This document shows positions 20,880 to 32,400 of a stretch of 64,000 bases of DNA, piece by piece. Positions within the stretch are counted from its first letter, which is position 1, and each line of letters opens with the position of its first letter. The notes beneath the pieces were generated by a model that was given only the letters and a program-made list of their open reading frames with translations, searched no databases and was not told the origin of the DNA. The translations under genes and the position numbers were made by a program. The DNA is from Bettongia penicillata ogilbyi (Eukaryota > Chordata > Mammalia > Diprotodontia > Potoroidae), in the NCBI GenBank assembly GCA_023548195.1, contig JAJHZJ010000268.1:2052215-2116214 (forward strand). The letters run 5' to 3'.

Positions 20880-22200
20880 TGATTCCCTGAAAGATATTTA
20901 TGGACCAAAAACCTATGGTGCATCACAAATACTCAGTGCTGATGGAACCACATTGATTAGTGATAAGGACATGATGCTAGAGAGATGGGCTGAACCCTTC
21001 CATAGTGTTCTCAACAGACCATCATCGATCAATGCTGAAGCCATTGACTGTTTACCTCAGGTTCAGTTTGAAGTCAATCACTCCTTAGCTGAACTTCCAA
21101 CTGAAGAAGAGGTTTTAAGGGCCATTAGATTCCTTTCATGTGTCAAAGTACCTGGTGTGGATTCTGTTCCAGTTGACATTTACAAGGAAGAGGACCACTG
21201 CTCATACAAAAAGGTGACTGAAATTTTCTAGATTATATGGCAAGAGGAAGTTATCCCCCAGGAGTTCAAGGATGCCTCATTGTTCATCTCTATAAATGTA
21301 AAGGGAATAGATTGTCCTACGACAATAACAGGGGGATCTCTCTCTTAGCCATTGCTGGCAAAATTCTTGCTATAGTCCTCCTTGATAGGCTGATCTTTCA
21401 CCTGGAAGATGGTCATATACCTGAGAGCCAATGTAGCTTCAGAAAGGGCCAAGGAACTGTTGATATGGTATTTGATGCTCAACAACTTCAGGAGAAATGC
21501 CAGGAGCAGAACAGAGGTCTGTACACAATGTTTGTAGATCTGACCAAGGCTTTTGTTACTATTAGTCATGAGGTCTTATGGAAAACTATGTCAAAATTTG
21601 GTTGTTCAGAGAATTTCATCAGTATTGTACATCAATTTCATGATGGCATGTTTGCCTAGGTTCTGGATAGTGGACAATGCTCTTGTGCCTTCCCAGTCAC
21701 CAACAGAGTGAAACATGGCTGTGTGCTTGCTCCCATGCTTTTTAGCATGATGTTTTCAGTTATGTTGTCAAATGCTTTCAATGAGGATGACCATGGCATC
21801 AAGGTCAACTACTGTACTGATAGTAAATTCTTCGATTTGAAAAGGCTAAAAGCCAAGACCAAAGTAGAGAAAATGTTGGTGCATGATTTTCCGTTTGCAG
21901 ATGATTGTGCATTCAGTGCAGCCTCTGAATCTGAGATGCAACAAAGTATGCATCAATTCTCTGCTGACTGTGCTAATTTTGGACTAATAATTAACATCAA
22001 GAAAACACAGGTGCTCCATCAGCCACCACCATGCCATCCATACATGGAACCATCAGTTACTACAAATGGAGAAGTTTTGAATGCTGTAGATAAGTTCACT
22101 TACTTTGGTCATGTACTTTCCAGGGATGTACACATTGACAGTGAGGTTGATGCACAGATTGCCAGAGCTAGCTCAGTGTTTGGGAGGCTCTGAAGAAAAG
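20880..22200 (+). pseudogene. RTE LINE reverse transcriptase (broken)
   Basis: Reading is spread over three frames: 20953-21231, 21237-21659 and 21708-22193. N-terminal finger sequence EEEVLRAIRFLSCVKVPGVD is followed by a stop at 21229-21231 and a single-base shift near 21275. Then come SYDNNRGISLLAIAGKILA (motif 1/2), FVDLTKAF (motif A, with the catalytic Asp), a stop near 21657-21659, VKHGCVLAPMLFSMMF (motif B) and FPFADDCAF (motif C, both Asp intact). KFTYFGHVLS near 22095-22125 is the late 'thumb' block. The catalytic residues are intact but the frame is not. Confidence 0.85.
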
Positions 22201-22800
22201 CTTGGGAGAGAAGAGGTATTAGACTGACTACCAAACTAAAAGTCTACAGAGCCATTGTGCTGACCTCATTGTTGTATGCCTGTGAAACATGGACACTCTA
22301 CCAGAACCATGCCAGGAAACTGAATCGCTTCCATTTGAACTGCCTTAGAAAAATTCTGAGGATCACCTGGCAGGATAAGGTACCAGACACTGAAGTCTTT
22401 CCTTGAACTAAACTGCCCATCATCAAAATTATGCTTCAGAGAGTGCAACTTTGATGGGCTGGCCATGTTGTTCAAATGCAAAATGTACACTTTGTCAGAA
22501 AGACTACACATGGGGCAGGTGATCATATGGTGGTCAGAAGAAGTGATATAAGGACACTTCCAAGGTCTCTCTCAAGAACTTTGGAATTGATTGTGTGACA
22601 TGGGAGACACTGGCACAGGAATGCTCAGCATGGCAGGCCCACATCAGAAAGGGTGCTGTGCTCTATGTGCTCTATGAGCAAAGAAGAATTGAGACAGCAC
22701 AAAGAAAACATAGGATGTGCAAATTTGGAGTATCCACCCCAAATATTCACATGGACTATCTATGCCCAATCTGTGGTAGAGAATTCTAAGCTCATATTGG
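22200..22800 (+). pseudogene. RTE LINE C-terminal region with zinc-finger-like end
   Basis: After the reverse transcriptase, broken frames give TTKLKVYRAIVLTSLLYACE and WAGHVV, blocks typical of the RTE C-terminus. A final frame (22595-22789) ends LCPICGREF followed, past a stop at 22787-22789, by IGLINQSDK. Family members carry CPxCGRxF..GLxxHxxxH. Here the first His position appears replaced (Gln), so the finger is probably lost in this copy. The same region at 55600-55968 shows the same replacement. Confidence 0.7.
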
Positions 22801-22895
22801 TCTGATCAACCAGTCAGACAAACTGAAACTTTACATTATCATGGTGATGTCATTTTGGTCCTCTTCGAGAACAAAGGACAGCAACCAACAAATGT

Positions 22896-24164
22896 CTCTT
22901 CACCTCAGCTAAAGTCCTTGAGAAAGCTGTCCATAAGGCCAGCAGAAAGATAACTATTTTGGAGATGAGTGAGAGAAGGACAGGAAGTTGGGAGGAAGTT
23001 AGTAGGGTCTTGTGCCATTTAAGGTACTTTGGAGTAAAATAATATTAGTCTCACCAAGAACCTCTTTAGTTCTTTTCTTGAATAACGTATTCCAGATAGT
23101 TCAGAATGACAAAAATCTTAACACAGGATAGCTGAGGGAAGGGAGACAAATCCCCAGGTATGAATACAAATCCTGATACTATTGAAAATTTGATTACGAA
23201 AGACAAAAGTATTGGAGAATATACTCATTATTTTTAGGAGAAAATTACAAAGAAGTGTCCCAGCATAAATATCCATAGCACCATCACTTTTCCTATCTGG
23301 CCTCCACTTTCCCCAGCTATAAAATGAAAGACTTTTGCTAGATGATAGCTAAGATCTCTCCCAATATTCCATCATCTCATAGCCAAGACTCCTTTATAAG
23401 CAGGCACAGATTGCAAATAACAAAATTGACTAGAAATTGAACAAAAGGATATAATTTTGGTCTTATAAAGATTTCATGTGAGGCATTTCATAATAGAAAG
23501 TTATATGACAATAGCATGACATAACTGCCTTCCACATGGAAATTTGTGGTTGAACCTGTGGTTGAAACTAAATGGAAAACTTGGCTAAATATTGTGAAAG
23601 AGAAACTGAAGTGCTATCATTACAGACATGTAGCATCCCCCACCAGGCTAGCCTTACATCTCACTTAAACCTGGGACCTCAAACTCCAAATTCAGATCTT
23701 CCACTATGTCGTTATGCAAGGCAGTTAGATTTATGCACAGTGTTATCATTACTTCAGGTATATTAATCATTTATAGCCTGTCAGTTGCCATATAGAACAT
23801 ATAAAAAAGTTGACCTTATTTTCAAGCAGCTTATGGTGACCCAAGGCTAAGGGAAACCTCTAATAGCTCATTACTGCTTACATTTTAACATCAACTAATC
23901 ATATCCTCATGTCACCCACATGCACACATTAGAAAAAATTTCAGTAATTAGTGGAAAACATAATGTAATTGTTCCATGTAAAAACAAGGTTTTAATTACA
24001 ACATTTACACAGGTTACAAATCTTTGCTTTTGTGTAGAGATGAGCAGATCCATACTTTTTTTTTTTAAAGCTACATTTTAGAGAAGTTGTTCTTTGAAAT
24101 CTGAGTAAAGTTAATGCACTTGGTTTGAAAGATGGCATTCTGGTATTTTTCAGCCCAACATCGT
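22896..24164. other. No gene; one MIR fragment
   Basis: A plus-strand MIR 3' half lies at about 23250-23385 ('tctggcctccactttcccca', 'gctataaaatgaaagacttt'). The remainder is AT-rich with no recognised repeat. 23930-24110 holds several TAATTA-like sites ('gttttaattacaacatt'). Confidence 0.4.
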
Positions 24165-24174
24165 GAAAGAATGA

Positions 24175-24345
24175 TAGAATATATAAGAAACTGGATTTAG
24201 AATCAGGAAGATATGTATTGGAAGCTTACTGGCTATGCAACCCTGGGCAAGTCATTTAACCTCTCTCAGCCTCAGTTTCCTTGACTGTAAAAAATCTGAT
24301 TAATAAGAAGGAAAATACACATGAAAATACTTGGGCAAATATTAC
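24175..24345 (+). mobile_element. MIR-type SINE, plus
   Basis: 'gaaactggatttagaatcag', 'gcaaccctgggcaagtcatt', 'taacctctctcagcctcagt' and 'ttccttgactgtaaaaaatc' are in MIR order. Confidence 0.75.
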
Positions 24346-25140
24346 CTAATCACCCCATTTGCCAGGGGACAGTGCCCAGAGTTGTCTCAGGCTATGAAGA
24401 AACACCTTTGGAGCTCTGTTCCAATGATCACTGATTGGGAGAATGCCAAAAGAACAAAGCAGTTACAGATCAATTCTAAAGTGGACCTGAGGATCTATTT
24501 CACTAAGGTAAGATCAAGGTAATCCCTGGGCCTTTAAATTCTAGAATGAATCTATAATTAACCTGGACTTGTTTATGGTACATCAGACCAGAGAGTGACA
24601 CAAGAACAAGACCTCCAAGAGATTTCTAGGACTTCTCTGGAGGTTTTTCAACTGATACATTAAGACCTCAAAAAGAAAGCATCAAGAAGAGATTCAAACC
24701 CTATTCAGAACACTGGTTCACCCATCGCTCCAGTATAGTTCACTCCTGAATAAATTTTCAAGGCTTCACAGTCAACAGGGTTGAAGGACTGGGAGAAACA
24801 GTTGAGTGTAAAACAAGGAGCTTGCCCTCAAGGACATAAACTCAAGTTTGGGAGATAATGATCACACCTCTAAAGTATTAAATTGGGATTAAATAGCAAT
24901 TCAAGATGGCAATCTAATGTAATTTCCAAGGTAGTATGTGGTTGATACTTCAATGAATAGAGAGACAATAATTTCTGTGATCTCAGAGGGAAAAGATATC
25001 CATTTTCCTTGGAGTGTTCTTTGGAGGCTTCTCTCCTCTGTTCAATGTCATTGACATTGAATACAAAAATATTTTCAGTATTCAGAAGTACTATGTAACT
25101 TAGGAGTCACTTTCAGAGGCAGGTGGAAAAATAGAAAAAA
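24346..25140. other. No recognised feature
   Basis: No gene. 'aaggagcttgccctcaagga' near 24815 recalls a reversed L2 3' end, but the rest does not support it. Confidence 0.35.
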
Positions 25141-25144
25141 AATT

Positions 25145-25320
25145 TGTTTGCATTGATTTAGTGCTTAAAGTTTGCAAAGTATTTCACATATATTATCTCA
25201 TTTGATCCCCACAACAACCCTGTGAGTCAGGAGCTCTTATTATTATCCCCATTTTACAGATAAGAGAACTGAGAGGAGTTAAGCTGACTTGCCCACATAA
25301 GCAACATTTTCTCTGATCCT
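25145..25320 (-). mobile_element. MIR-type SINE, minus
   Basis: 'tttagtgcttaaagtttgca', 'tatctcatttgatccccaca', 'attatccccattttacagat' and 'agttaagctgacttgcccac' are in clear reversed MIR order. Confidence 0.8.
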
Positions 25321-25843
25321 CATGACCTCTTAGATCTCTCCAAAACTGGAATTATGCAGCAAAGATAAAGTAATTTCAATTGTCTCCATGCTCTAGCACA
25401 TCTGGGACTCAAAAGAAGGTAAAAAACAAAACACAACTGTGAATTAATGCTTACTAACCTTGAGCTCACTCAGCACCCACCCTCAGCCTTTCATACTACA
25501 GGCAGCAAAGACACACTGTTGGACTCAAGCACTCAACATAGGCTTACAACAAAACGCACCTTTACACTACGGTCCTCCTGCCCTCTTGTCAAAGATATAG
25601 AGACTCAAACTCCAGGCTGCAGAAGTTTGCCCCGGCTTCAACCAAGAGCTAAGCAGTCACAGCCTCTCAGGAGCAAAACTTAACTGTGAACCACAACACT
25701 ATAGCAGCAACACTGAAAGGACTGAACTTGCTGCAATCCTATAACAGCAGTGCTACAAAGCTACTAATTGCTGGGGATGTGCCAAAGAAGTGAAAAACAG
25801 AGGGAGCTGGACAGGATACCAGGAAAGGTCACTGTGTGTGTTT

Positions 25844-25874
25844 GGGGAGGGGGTTAGGGGGTTAGGGGGTGGGG
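25844..25874 (+). other. G-rich tract, potential G-quadruplex, telomere-like
   Basis: Five G-runs of 4-5 bases separated by A, TTA, TTA and T occur in 31 bp: GGGGA, GGGGGTTA, GGGGGTTA, GGGGGT, GGGG. The two middle units look like a variant of the telomeric TTAGGG repeat. It lies in the putative 5' region of the L1. Confidence 0.85.
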
Positions 25875-26299
25875 AAGCACCATAGATTGCACTCCACTAA
25901 GTCTGAAGAGAAGAGCTGAACCTCTAGCTGGGGCCAATTCTGACCAACCAGATGTTACTTGGGTAGAAACTTAAGATCATGAACCATGAACTGCTCAGTG
26001 TGGAAGAAAGTTGAAACACTTTCAGATCTAGCTCCTAAGAGAACAGCAGAAGGAAGGGAGTCATATGGGAGGGAATAAAAAACAAAAGCAAATGAGAGGT
26101 AGGGAAAAGAAGGGGGGAAAAAGGCTAAAATTACCAAAGATTTCAGGAAGGAAGGAGGAAACTCAAAGATCTTGAACATAAACATATGAATCAAAAGGAA
26201 AAACAGTAATAATAAAAGGAAATGTAGTCTCCATATTTAGTTTTAAAAAAATAGAAATCTAAGAAAAAATACTGCAAAGCAAGGGAAAATGATCCAACA

Positions 26300-26900
26300 A
26301 TGAGACAAAGGACCCTGTGGAATTTGAGGAGAATACAAAACCACAACATGCTACTCCTAAGTGGATCAAAGGAGAAATGAGAATTCTGAGAGTGAAAATT
26401 GTGGCAGGTACAGCAAAACTAATGAGCAGCATAAAGAAATCGGAATCTGCAATGGCAAGTCTTGATGTCGAGTATATACAGAAAAATATACTCATTTCAA
26501 TGACAGGATACATAGAAACAACCTAAGATTTTCCAGAAAAACACAACCAAAAAACCTTAACACCATGAAGAAGGAAATAACAGAAGGGAACCCTCTAGAA
26601 CTTCTGAACATTGCAAATGAAATTCCAATTCAAAGAGTTTCTAGATCTCTATAAGGAAAAAAAAGCTGTAAATTCCAAGACATATAATGGCAAAATTTAA
26701 TAATTCAGCTCAGAAATAACAAGTTCTGCAAGCAATCAGGAGAAAGACCTTCAAATAGAAAGGAAAAGAATTCAAATAACACAAGACTATTCTGTATCCA
26801 CTATAAAAATAGGAGGGAATGGAATAATGTGTTCTGAAGAGTTATTGACAGAACAGTACTGGCACTCTGTCTATGGGTAAATATTTGGTTTGTTTTTTTG
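26300..26900 (+). pseudogene. Decayed L1 ORF1-like region (tentative)
   Basis: A frame at 26317-26526 is Lys/Glu-rich (about 69 codons) but has no diagnostic motif. Further on, 'gcaagcaatcaggagaaaga', 'ttcaaataacacaagactat' and 'aggagggaatggaataatgt' parallel the end of ORF1 at 40260-40390 ('attcctaggtcaagaa', 'cagaagatttagcagcttcc', 'ggagggcttggaatatg'). The match is partial and the call rests on position before ORF2. Confidence 0.4.
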
Positions 26901-28059
26901 TTTTTGATGAGACTTTATAATACAGGCGTGTACATGAAAGGAGGCAGGGGAGCAGGGGGAGAGACAGGAGTATGTGATATGCCAGGGTCAAATCAAGGCT
27001 AGCAACCAGGAGAAAGCGACCTCTGTGGTCTCAGAAAGAAAGTAGTCTACAGGTAAGTGGGTGAGGAACAAGGGGGAAAAAATTAAAAAGAGCTAAAGGA
27101 AACAGGCCATACTTTGATGGTTGAAGGAGTTCTACTGATTAATACTTTTCATTAGTGAAAAGAGATGGTCTGTGAAGGGAGATAAATACATTACATTGGG
27201 TAAGGCCTGGCTGATTCAGTGCTTGAAAAGGCTACTCGTCCTACATGGGGAGGGGGGTGCAGTGGGGAACTGAAACCAATCAGGGCAGTTAGTACCTGCA
27301 GGAATGGAAGAATAAGGACATATGGAGAAGATTTTGAGGCAAATGTAGAAAAATTTAAAAAAGTAACCAAGGGAGAGAATAGCTTAGGGGTGGGTTGCAT
27401 AATCTGGAATGTGGTGAGGGAAGGGCCCTACTATGGGTCAATGTCCTTTCTGACACCTACAATAATTGCATTGCTCTAAGAGTGAGGAACAGTGGAAAAG
27501 GGGAGCCCACTGATCAAATCCTATAAGATAGTACATAAAGCATCTGTAGGGGAGAGCTTAGGATGGGTACCTCAAAGGCTTTGATTGCATGAAGAATGAA
27601 GTAAAAAAAAGGGAGAGCAGATAAGTATATGGATCATGAAGCAAAGAATGAGGGTCTAGATTAGACAGAAAGAAAGGATAGATACAAGAGTAAGAACTTC
27701 TCTTTGGAAATGAGTATGAAGCTGAAATTTTAAAAACTAATGACCAGGACTAGTCAAAAGGGAAGCATGGGGAAATCTACTTGACTGACTTAGATGAGAA
27801 AATGGGGATGGGAGAATTATATAATGAGATAAAAGTTGGAGAGAAAAAGTAACTGATAAAAAAACCTAAAGGGAAAGTGTTAACAAAAGAGAGTAGTGGA
27901 TAAAGGATATGAGGAAATAAACATTGGGAAGAGGTCCACATAAAAAAAAGATTGAAGTAACAGAAAGATTTCGGATACTATGTTAACAGTAGAAGAGAAG
28001 AAAAATCATAACTTGAAAAAATTCCTCAATATTAGAGACAGAGGAAAATATATATCTTA

Positions 28060-30500
28060 TTTTCATAATTTTAGATATGAATGGATTAATCAATCTAATA
28101 AAATGTAGTGATGGACTGGATAAGAAAACAAAACCCTATAATCTGTTGTTTAAGAGAAATATATTTTTAAAATAAAGACACAAACAAAATAATACTAAAA
28201 AGAGAGAAAAGAAATGTACCATTCATTAAGAAAATCCAAAAGAGCAGGAGTTGTAATCCTATTGTCTGATAAAGCAAAAGCAAAGATTAGAAAAATAAAA
28301 AAGGGATAAATAAGGAGATTGTATTATGCTGAAAGGAACCACAGAAAACAAACCAATATTAGTATTAAACTTATATACTTCAAATGCTCTAGCATTCAAA
28401 TTTCCGAAGACATAAACAGTAACGTAATAGTGACAGGAGATTTCAATATTCCTCTCTTAATTTCATACAAGTCTAACAGAAAGATAAACAAAAGGGAAAA
28501 TATGAAACTGAACAAATTTCTGGAGAAACTAGAGTTAAAAAACTTAATGGTGTCTTCAAAATGGGACAGCAAAATAACATACATATTTCTCACCACCACA
28601 TGGAACTTTCCCCAAACTGATTATGTATTAGGGCAAACAAATTTAAAAAAAGTTAAAAATAGTCAATACATCATTAACTCCAATAAAAACAGAAATCAGT
28701 TCAGGAACCACAAACAAAAGATATAGACCCAAATGGAGACTTAACAATGAAATTTTTAACAATGAATGGGTCAAAGAAATCACAGAAATGATAACTATGT
28801 AAAAGGAAATTATAATGATGACACAACATAGCAAAATGTCTGGGATGGTGCTAAAACAGTCTGGAAATAGAGTGAGATTTTATATTTACAAACACACATT
28901 AACAAAACAGAGAAAAAGAAGCTTAGTGAACTGAATATCCATTTTTAAAAAGTAGAAAACTAACACTGAACAAAACAAAAAAAAAATAGGTACAAAAATG
29001 GAAATAGAAATTAGAGGGCAAGTAGATAAATTAGAAACATAGGTTAAATCAAACTAAAATCTGGCTCTTTGAAAAGACTAAACCCTTACCTGATATGATC
29101 AAAAAGAAGAGATTGGAAAATCAATAAATAAAATAGTGAACAAGCAAAGTGAAATCACAAAAAAAAAAAATTCCAAAAGAAATAAAAAGAATAATCAGAA
29201 TATGTAATACATAATTATATTCTAATAAAACTGAGAATACAAAGGAAACAGAGAAATATAAAATATATATAAAAATATAAATTACCCAAATCCAGTATCA
29301 GAAGACAAGATAAAGATCTTAAATAATCAAATTTCAGAAAAGGATATAGGTCTAGCTGTAAAGTAATTACCAAAGCAAAAATTCTTGATCCTAAAGGATT
29401 CATAGGAGAATTCTATCCAACTTTTAAAGAATAGCTAGTAACCACACTTCACAAATTATTCTCAAAAATTACCAAAATCCTTTTATAAGCAAATATTGTC
29501 TTAATACTTAAATCAGGGCAAGATAAAACACAAGGAAACTAAAGGTCAATATCACTAATGAACACTGAGTCAAAATTTTTAAACAAAATCCTGTCAACTA
29601 CATTACTGTGATTAAGCTGAGAATTCATTTATTGTGATCAAGTGGAATTGGTAACAGGAATGATAGAATGGGTTAACATTAGGAAAATAATCAATATATT
29701 TAATCATGTTAAGAACCAAAACATCAAAACCCTATGATGATATCAATAGATGCAGAAAAAGCCTTTGACAAGGCATGACACTCTTTTATGAAAAAAATTC
29801 TATGGAGGATAGGCATAGAGGGACCTTTTATTGATATCATAAAAAGTATCTATTTAAAACCAAATAATAAGCATCATATGCATTGGAGATATATTGAAAC
29901 TTTTCCCAGTATTAATGGCAGTGAAACAAATATATTCGTTCTCTCCACTATTAGTTTATATTATTCTGGAAACATACCATATTTCTTTCACAGATGAGAA
30001 AGAGATATAGTCTTAACCAATCTAGAGGCAATTACAAAAGATAAAATTTGATTACCTGAAACTGAAATACTTCTGCACAGACAGCATTAATGGTTCTAGG
30101 ACAGGAATGGAAACAGTCAAATGGGAAAAAAAAATGTACCAAAATTATCTGATAAAGATTTGATATTCAAGATATATACATAAATATGTATGTATACACA
30201 TATATTAACAACATGTACATACACATATATTCTATATTAAGGGCATATATAACATATAATAACCATTCTCCAAGATATAAATCACCCAAGGATTTGAAAA
30301 AGTTCTTAAAAGAATTAGCAAGCATTTGCAACCACTTGAAAAGAATGCTCCAAATCACTAATAATAGGAGAAATGCAGATCAAAACAAGCCTAAGGTTTT
30401 TTCCTCATACTTACAAATTGCAAAAATGACCAAAAAAAGGCAAGAGTTAATGATGAAGGGGTTATGGAAGGCTAGGACTGTAAAATGGTAAAATCATTTT
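28060..30500 (+). pseudogene. L1 ORF2 remnant with internal deletion
   Basis: The endonuclease half is readable at 28319-28726: VIVTGDFNIPL fits the 'GDFNxPL' motif, and TDYVLGQTN fits the 'xDHILG' block. RPKWRLNNEIFNNEWVKE (after a stop near 28725) is the standard L1 segment between endonuclease and reverse transcriptase. SIDAEKAFDK (29740-29770) is reverse-transcriptase motif A. After about 29995 the reading jumps directly to C-terminal sequence (30020-30120), so the part holding the YADD-type catalytic box is missing, roughly 1 kb by comparison with the copy at 42600-43900. Many stops are present. Confidence 0.75.
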
Positions 30501-31139
30501 GGAAACCAATTTGGAATTGTGCAAATGATGTGACTAAGTCAGCCATACTCTTTGAACCAAAGACTTCATGACTAGACCGAGAAAGCCAGAGATAGGAAGA
30601 CAGTCCTCATATTCCAAAATATTTATGGCAGCACTTTTTCTGATAACTATGAATTAGAAACGAAGACTATGCCCATCATTTGTGGAATTATTAAGCAAAT
30701 TATCATACCTGGATGTGATGGAATAATACTGTGCTGTAAGAAATGATATAATGAATACGGAGAAATATGGAAAAATCTATATGAACTGATTCAGAAAAGC
30801 AGAACCAGAAAACAATATATACAGTAACTATAACATTATAAATGGAAAGGACAATAAACTACTTACCAAAAAATCAAAAATAAATGTAACAAAATTATAA
30901 CGAATAAGCTGGTCTTGAATGGAGAGATATGAGAAGATACTTTCAACCTATCTTTTCATGGAGGTGGGAGGTCCACAGCTATTACACATCACATATATTT
31001 TTGAACTTTTTCAATATAATCAATCACTTGGGTTGATTCTTTTCTTTCCTCAAAAATTACTATTTTTCATGGGATGACTCTCTGGGAGAAATAACTGTGG
31101 GGATATAAATAATAGAAAGTACCAATAAAAACTTGGTTT

Positions 31140-31255
31140 TTTTTAAAGTTGACTTGTCCAGAGTCACAGCTAGTTAGTAAGTGTCTCAGAGAAGATTTGA
31201 ACTCAGCTTTTCCTGATTTCCAGTGCTCTATCTACTATGTCATCTAACTGCTAAA
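31140..31255 (-). mobile_element. SINE/MIR fragment, minus
   Basis: 'gttgacttgtccagagtcac', 'agctagttagtaagtgtctc' and 'agtgctctatctactatgtc' are the reversed SINE head and CORE. Confidence 0.7.
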
Positions 31256-31289
31256 CTATAAAATAGTCCTGAGAAAAACTAATTTCTAA

Positions 31290-31470
31290 TCTTACCTATT
31301 TCAATTGCCAGTTGTGTGACCTTAGACAAATTAAATTCTCTGAGTCTATTTACTCAGCTACAAAATGGACATAAGTATAAATATTTTTAAGTCACTTTTT
31401 CGTAAGGAACAAATGAGATTGTGTTCCTCCACCAACTGTAAAATGCTGTATGAATGTAAATTCTTGGAAA
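31290..31470 (+). mobile_element. MIR-type SINE, plus
   Basis: 'cagttgtgtgaccttagaca', 'ctgagtctatttactcagct' and 'gtaaaatgctgtatgaatgt' are in MIR order. Confidence 0.6.
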
Positions 31471-31689
31471 TTCAACATAGGTGGTCAGTGCTCTTATAAG
31501 GAGGCCTCTTTAAGTAGTCAATTTACCTCTATGGATTTGGAATCATTTTAGTTTATTTTCCTCTGTATATGTAGTACCCAGCTTCCCTCTTTTCTCTTGT
31601 TATCAAAATTTCTCTTCTCCAAAACCCAAGAATAAATTCACATGGTAATATAAATTTTTGTCGATGGGCATGGGATGTGATATAGTATC

Positions 31690-31920
31690 ACCAATGGTTT
31701 AAAAAAAAGAATTGAACTTAGAATGAAAGGACTTGAATTCAAATCCTACTTCTGCCATTTAGTACCTCTGTGGCCATCAAAAAATCAATTACTATCTCTG
31801 AGCATCAATTTTTTTAGTTATAAATTGGTGGCATTGGCCTGAGTCTGGGGAGAAGGCAGGGAACAATGACCTTTAAGGTCTTCTTGAGCTCTCAATTTCC
31901 TGATTCTAATAAGCTCTAAA
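31690..31920 (+). mobile_element. MIR-type SINE, plus
   Basis: 'aacttagaatgaaaggactt', 'gaattcaaatcctacttctg', 'ctgtggccatcaaaaaatca' and 'ggtcttcttgagctctcaat' are in MIR order. Confidence 0.65.
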
Positions 31921-32209
31921 AAGTTTTAGCTTGTTCCTGAGTTTAGCATCTGGATAGCACAGCCTTACCTTAAAATATACCCACATGCACTCCTACTTAC
32001 ATCTACCTCCCAGCCCCCTCTAAGCACTCCTCTCTCCCACACACTTTGTCCTTCCATATGCATACCACAAAAATTGGTACCAGAAAACAATACTCCCAAC
32101 CTGAACCTTGGGGTGCTAAGAGAATAGAATAAAAAATGGAATTCTGTTAAAGTGCCCTTACCTTGGTAGAAATAAAATAAATTTAATTCTTCTTTATTCT
32201 GCCTTGTGG

Positions 32210-32400
32210 AAAAGTGTGTGGTAAGAAGAACACTAAATTCAGAGTCAGAAGAAATAGATTTTATACCTTTTATATGAAGTATTTCTTCATACTGTTTCTG
32301 TGACCCTGAGCAAATCATTTAAAGGCACTGCATTTTAAGTGATGATCCCTACCTACAATGCCTTCTAGCTCTAAATCCTAGAATTTTAGGATTTGACTAA
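32210..32400 (+). mobile_element. MIR-type SINE, plus
   Basis: 'aaattcagagtcagaagaaa', 'ctgtgaccctgagcaaatca', then 'tgccttctagctctaaatcc' fit MIR with a degraded middle. Confidence 0.6.

Larger units (their letters stand above)
19630..22895 (+). mobile_element. Near full-length RTE-clade LINE
   Basis: About 3.3 kb, the usual size of RTE-clade non-LTR retrotransposons. The parts run in order: a short 5' region, an apurinic-type endonuclease (about 19750-20410), a Lys/Gln-rich linker (20460-20815), reverse transcriptase (about 20880-22200), and a C-terminal part with a CPICGREF zinc-finger-like end (to 22789). The 3' end reads 'gatgtcattttggtcctctt' and 'gagaacaaaggacagcaacc'. Only a few frameshifts and stops break it, so it is younger than the L2 copies around it. 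A truncated relative is at 55600-55968. Assignment to RTE rather than a sister clade rests on size, domain order and remembered family features. Confidence 0.85.
25440..31130 (+). mobile_element. L1 LINE, plus, internally deleted
   Basis: The 3' half is clear L1: ORF2-like sequence at about 28060-30500, then 'attattaagcaaattatcat', 'cctggatgtgatggaataat' and a 3' UTR to about 31130. The 5' half is less certain: 25440-26280 looks like an untranslated leader of unusual composition, 26300-26900 resembles a decayed ORF1, and 26900-28040 is an unidentified A/G-rich stretch. The left boundary is inferred, not seen. Confidence 0.6.

Noticed and set aside
25844..25874. True interstitial telomere array
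   Set aside because: Only two TTA-spaced units with five Gs instead of three; too short and off-consensus.
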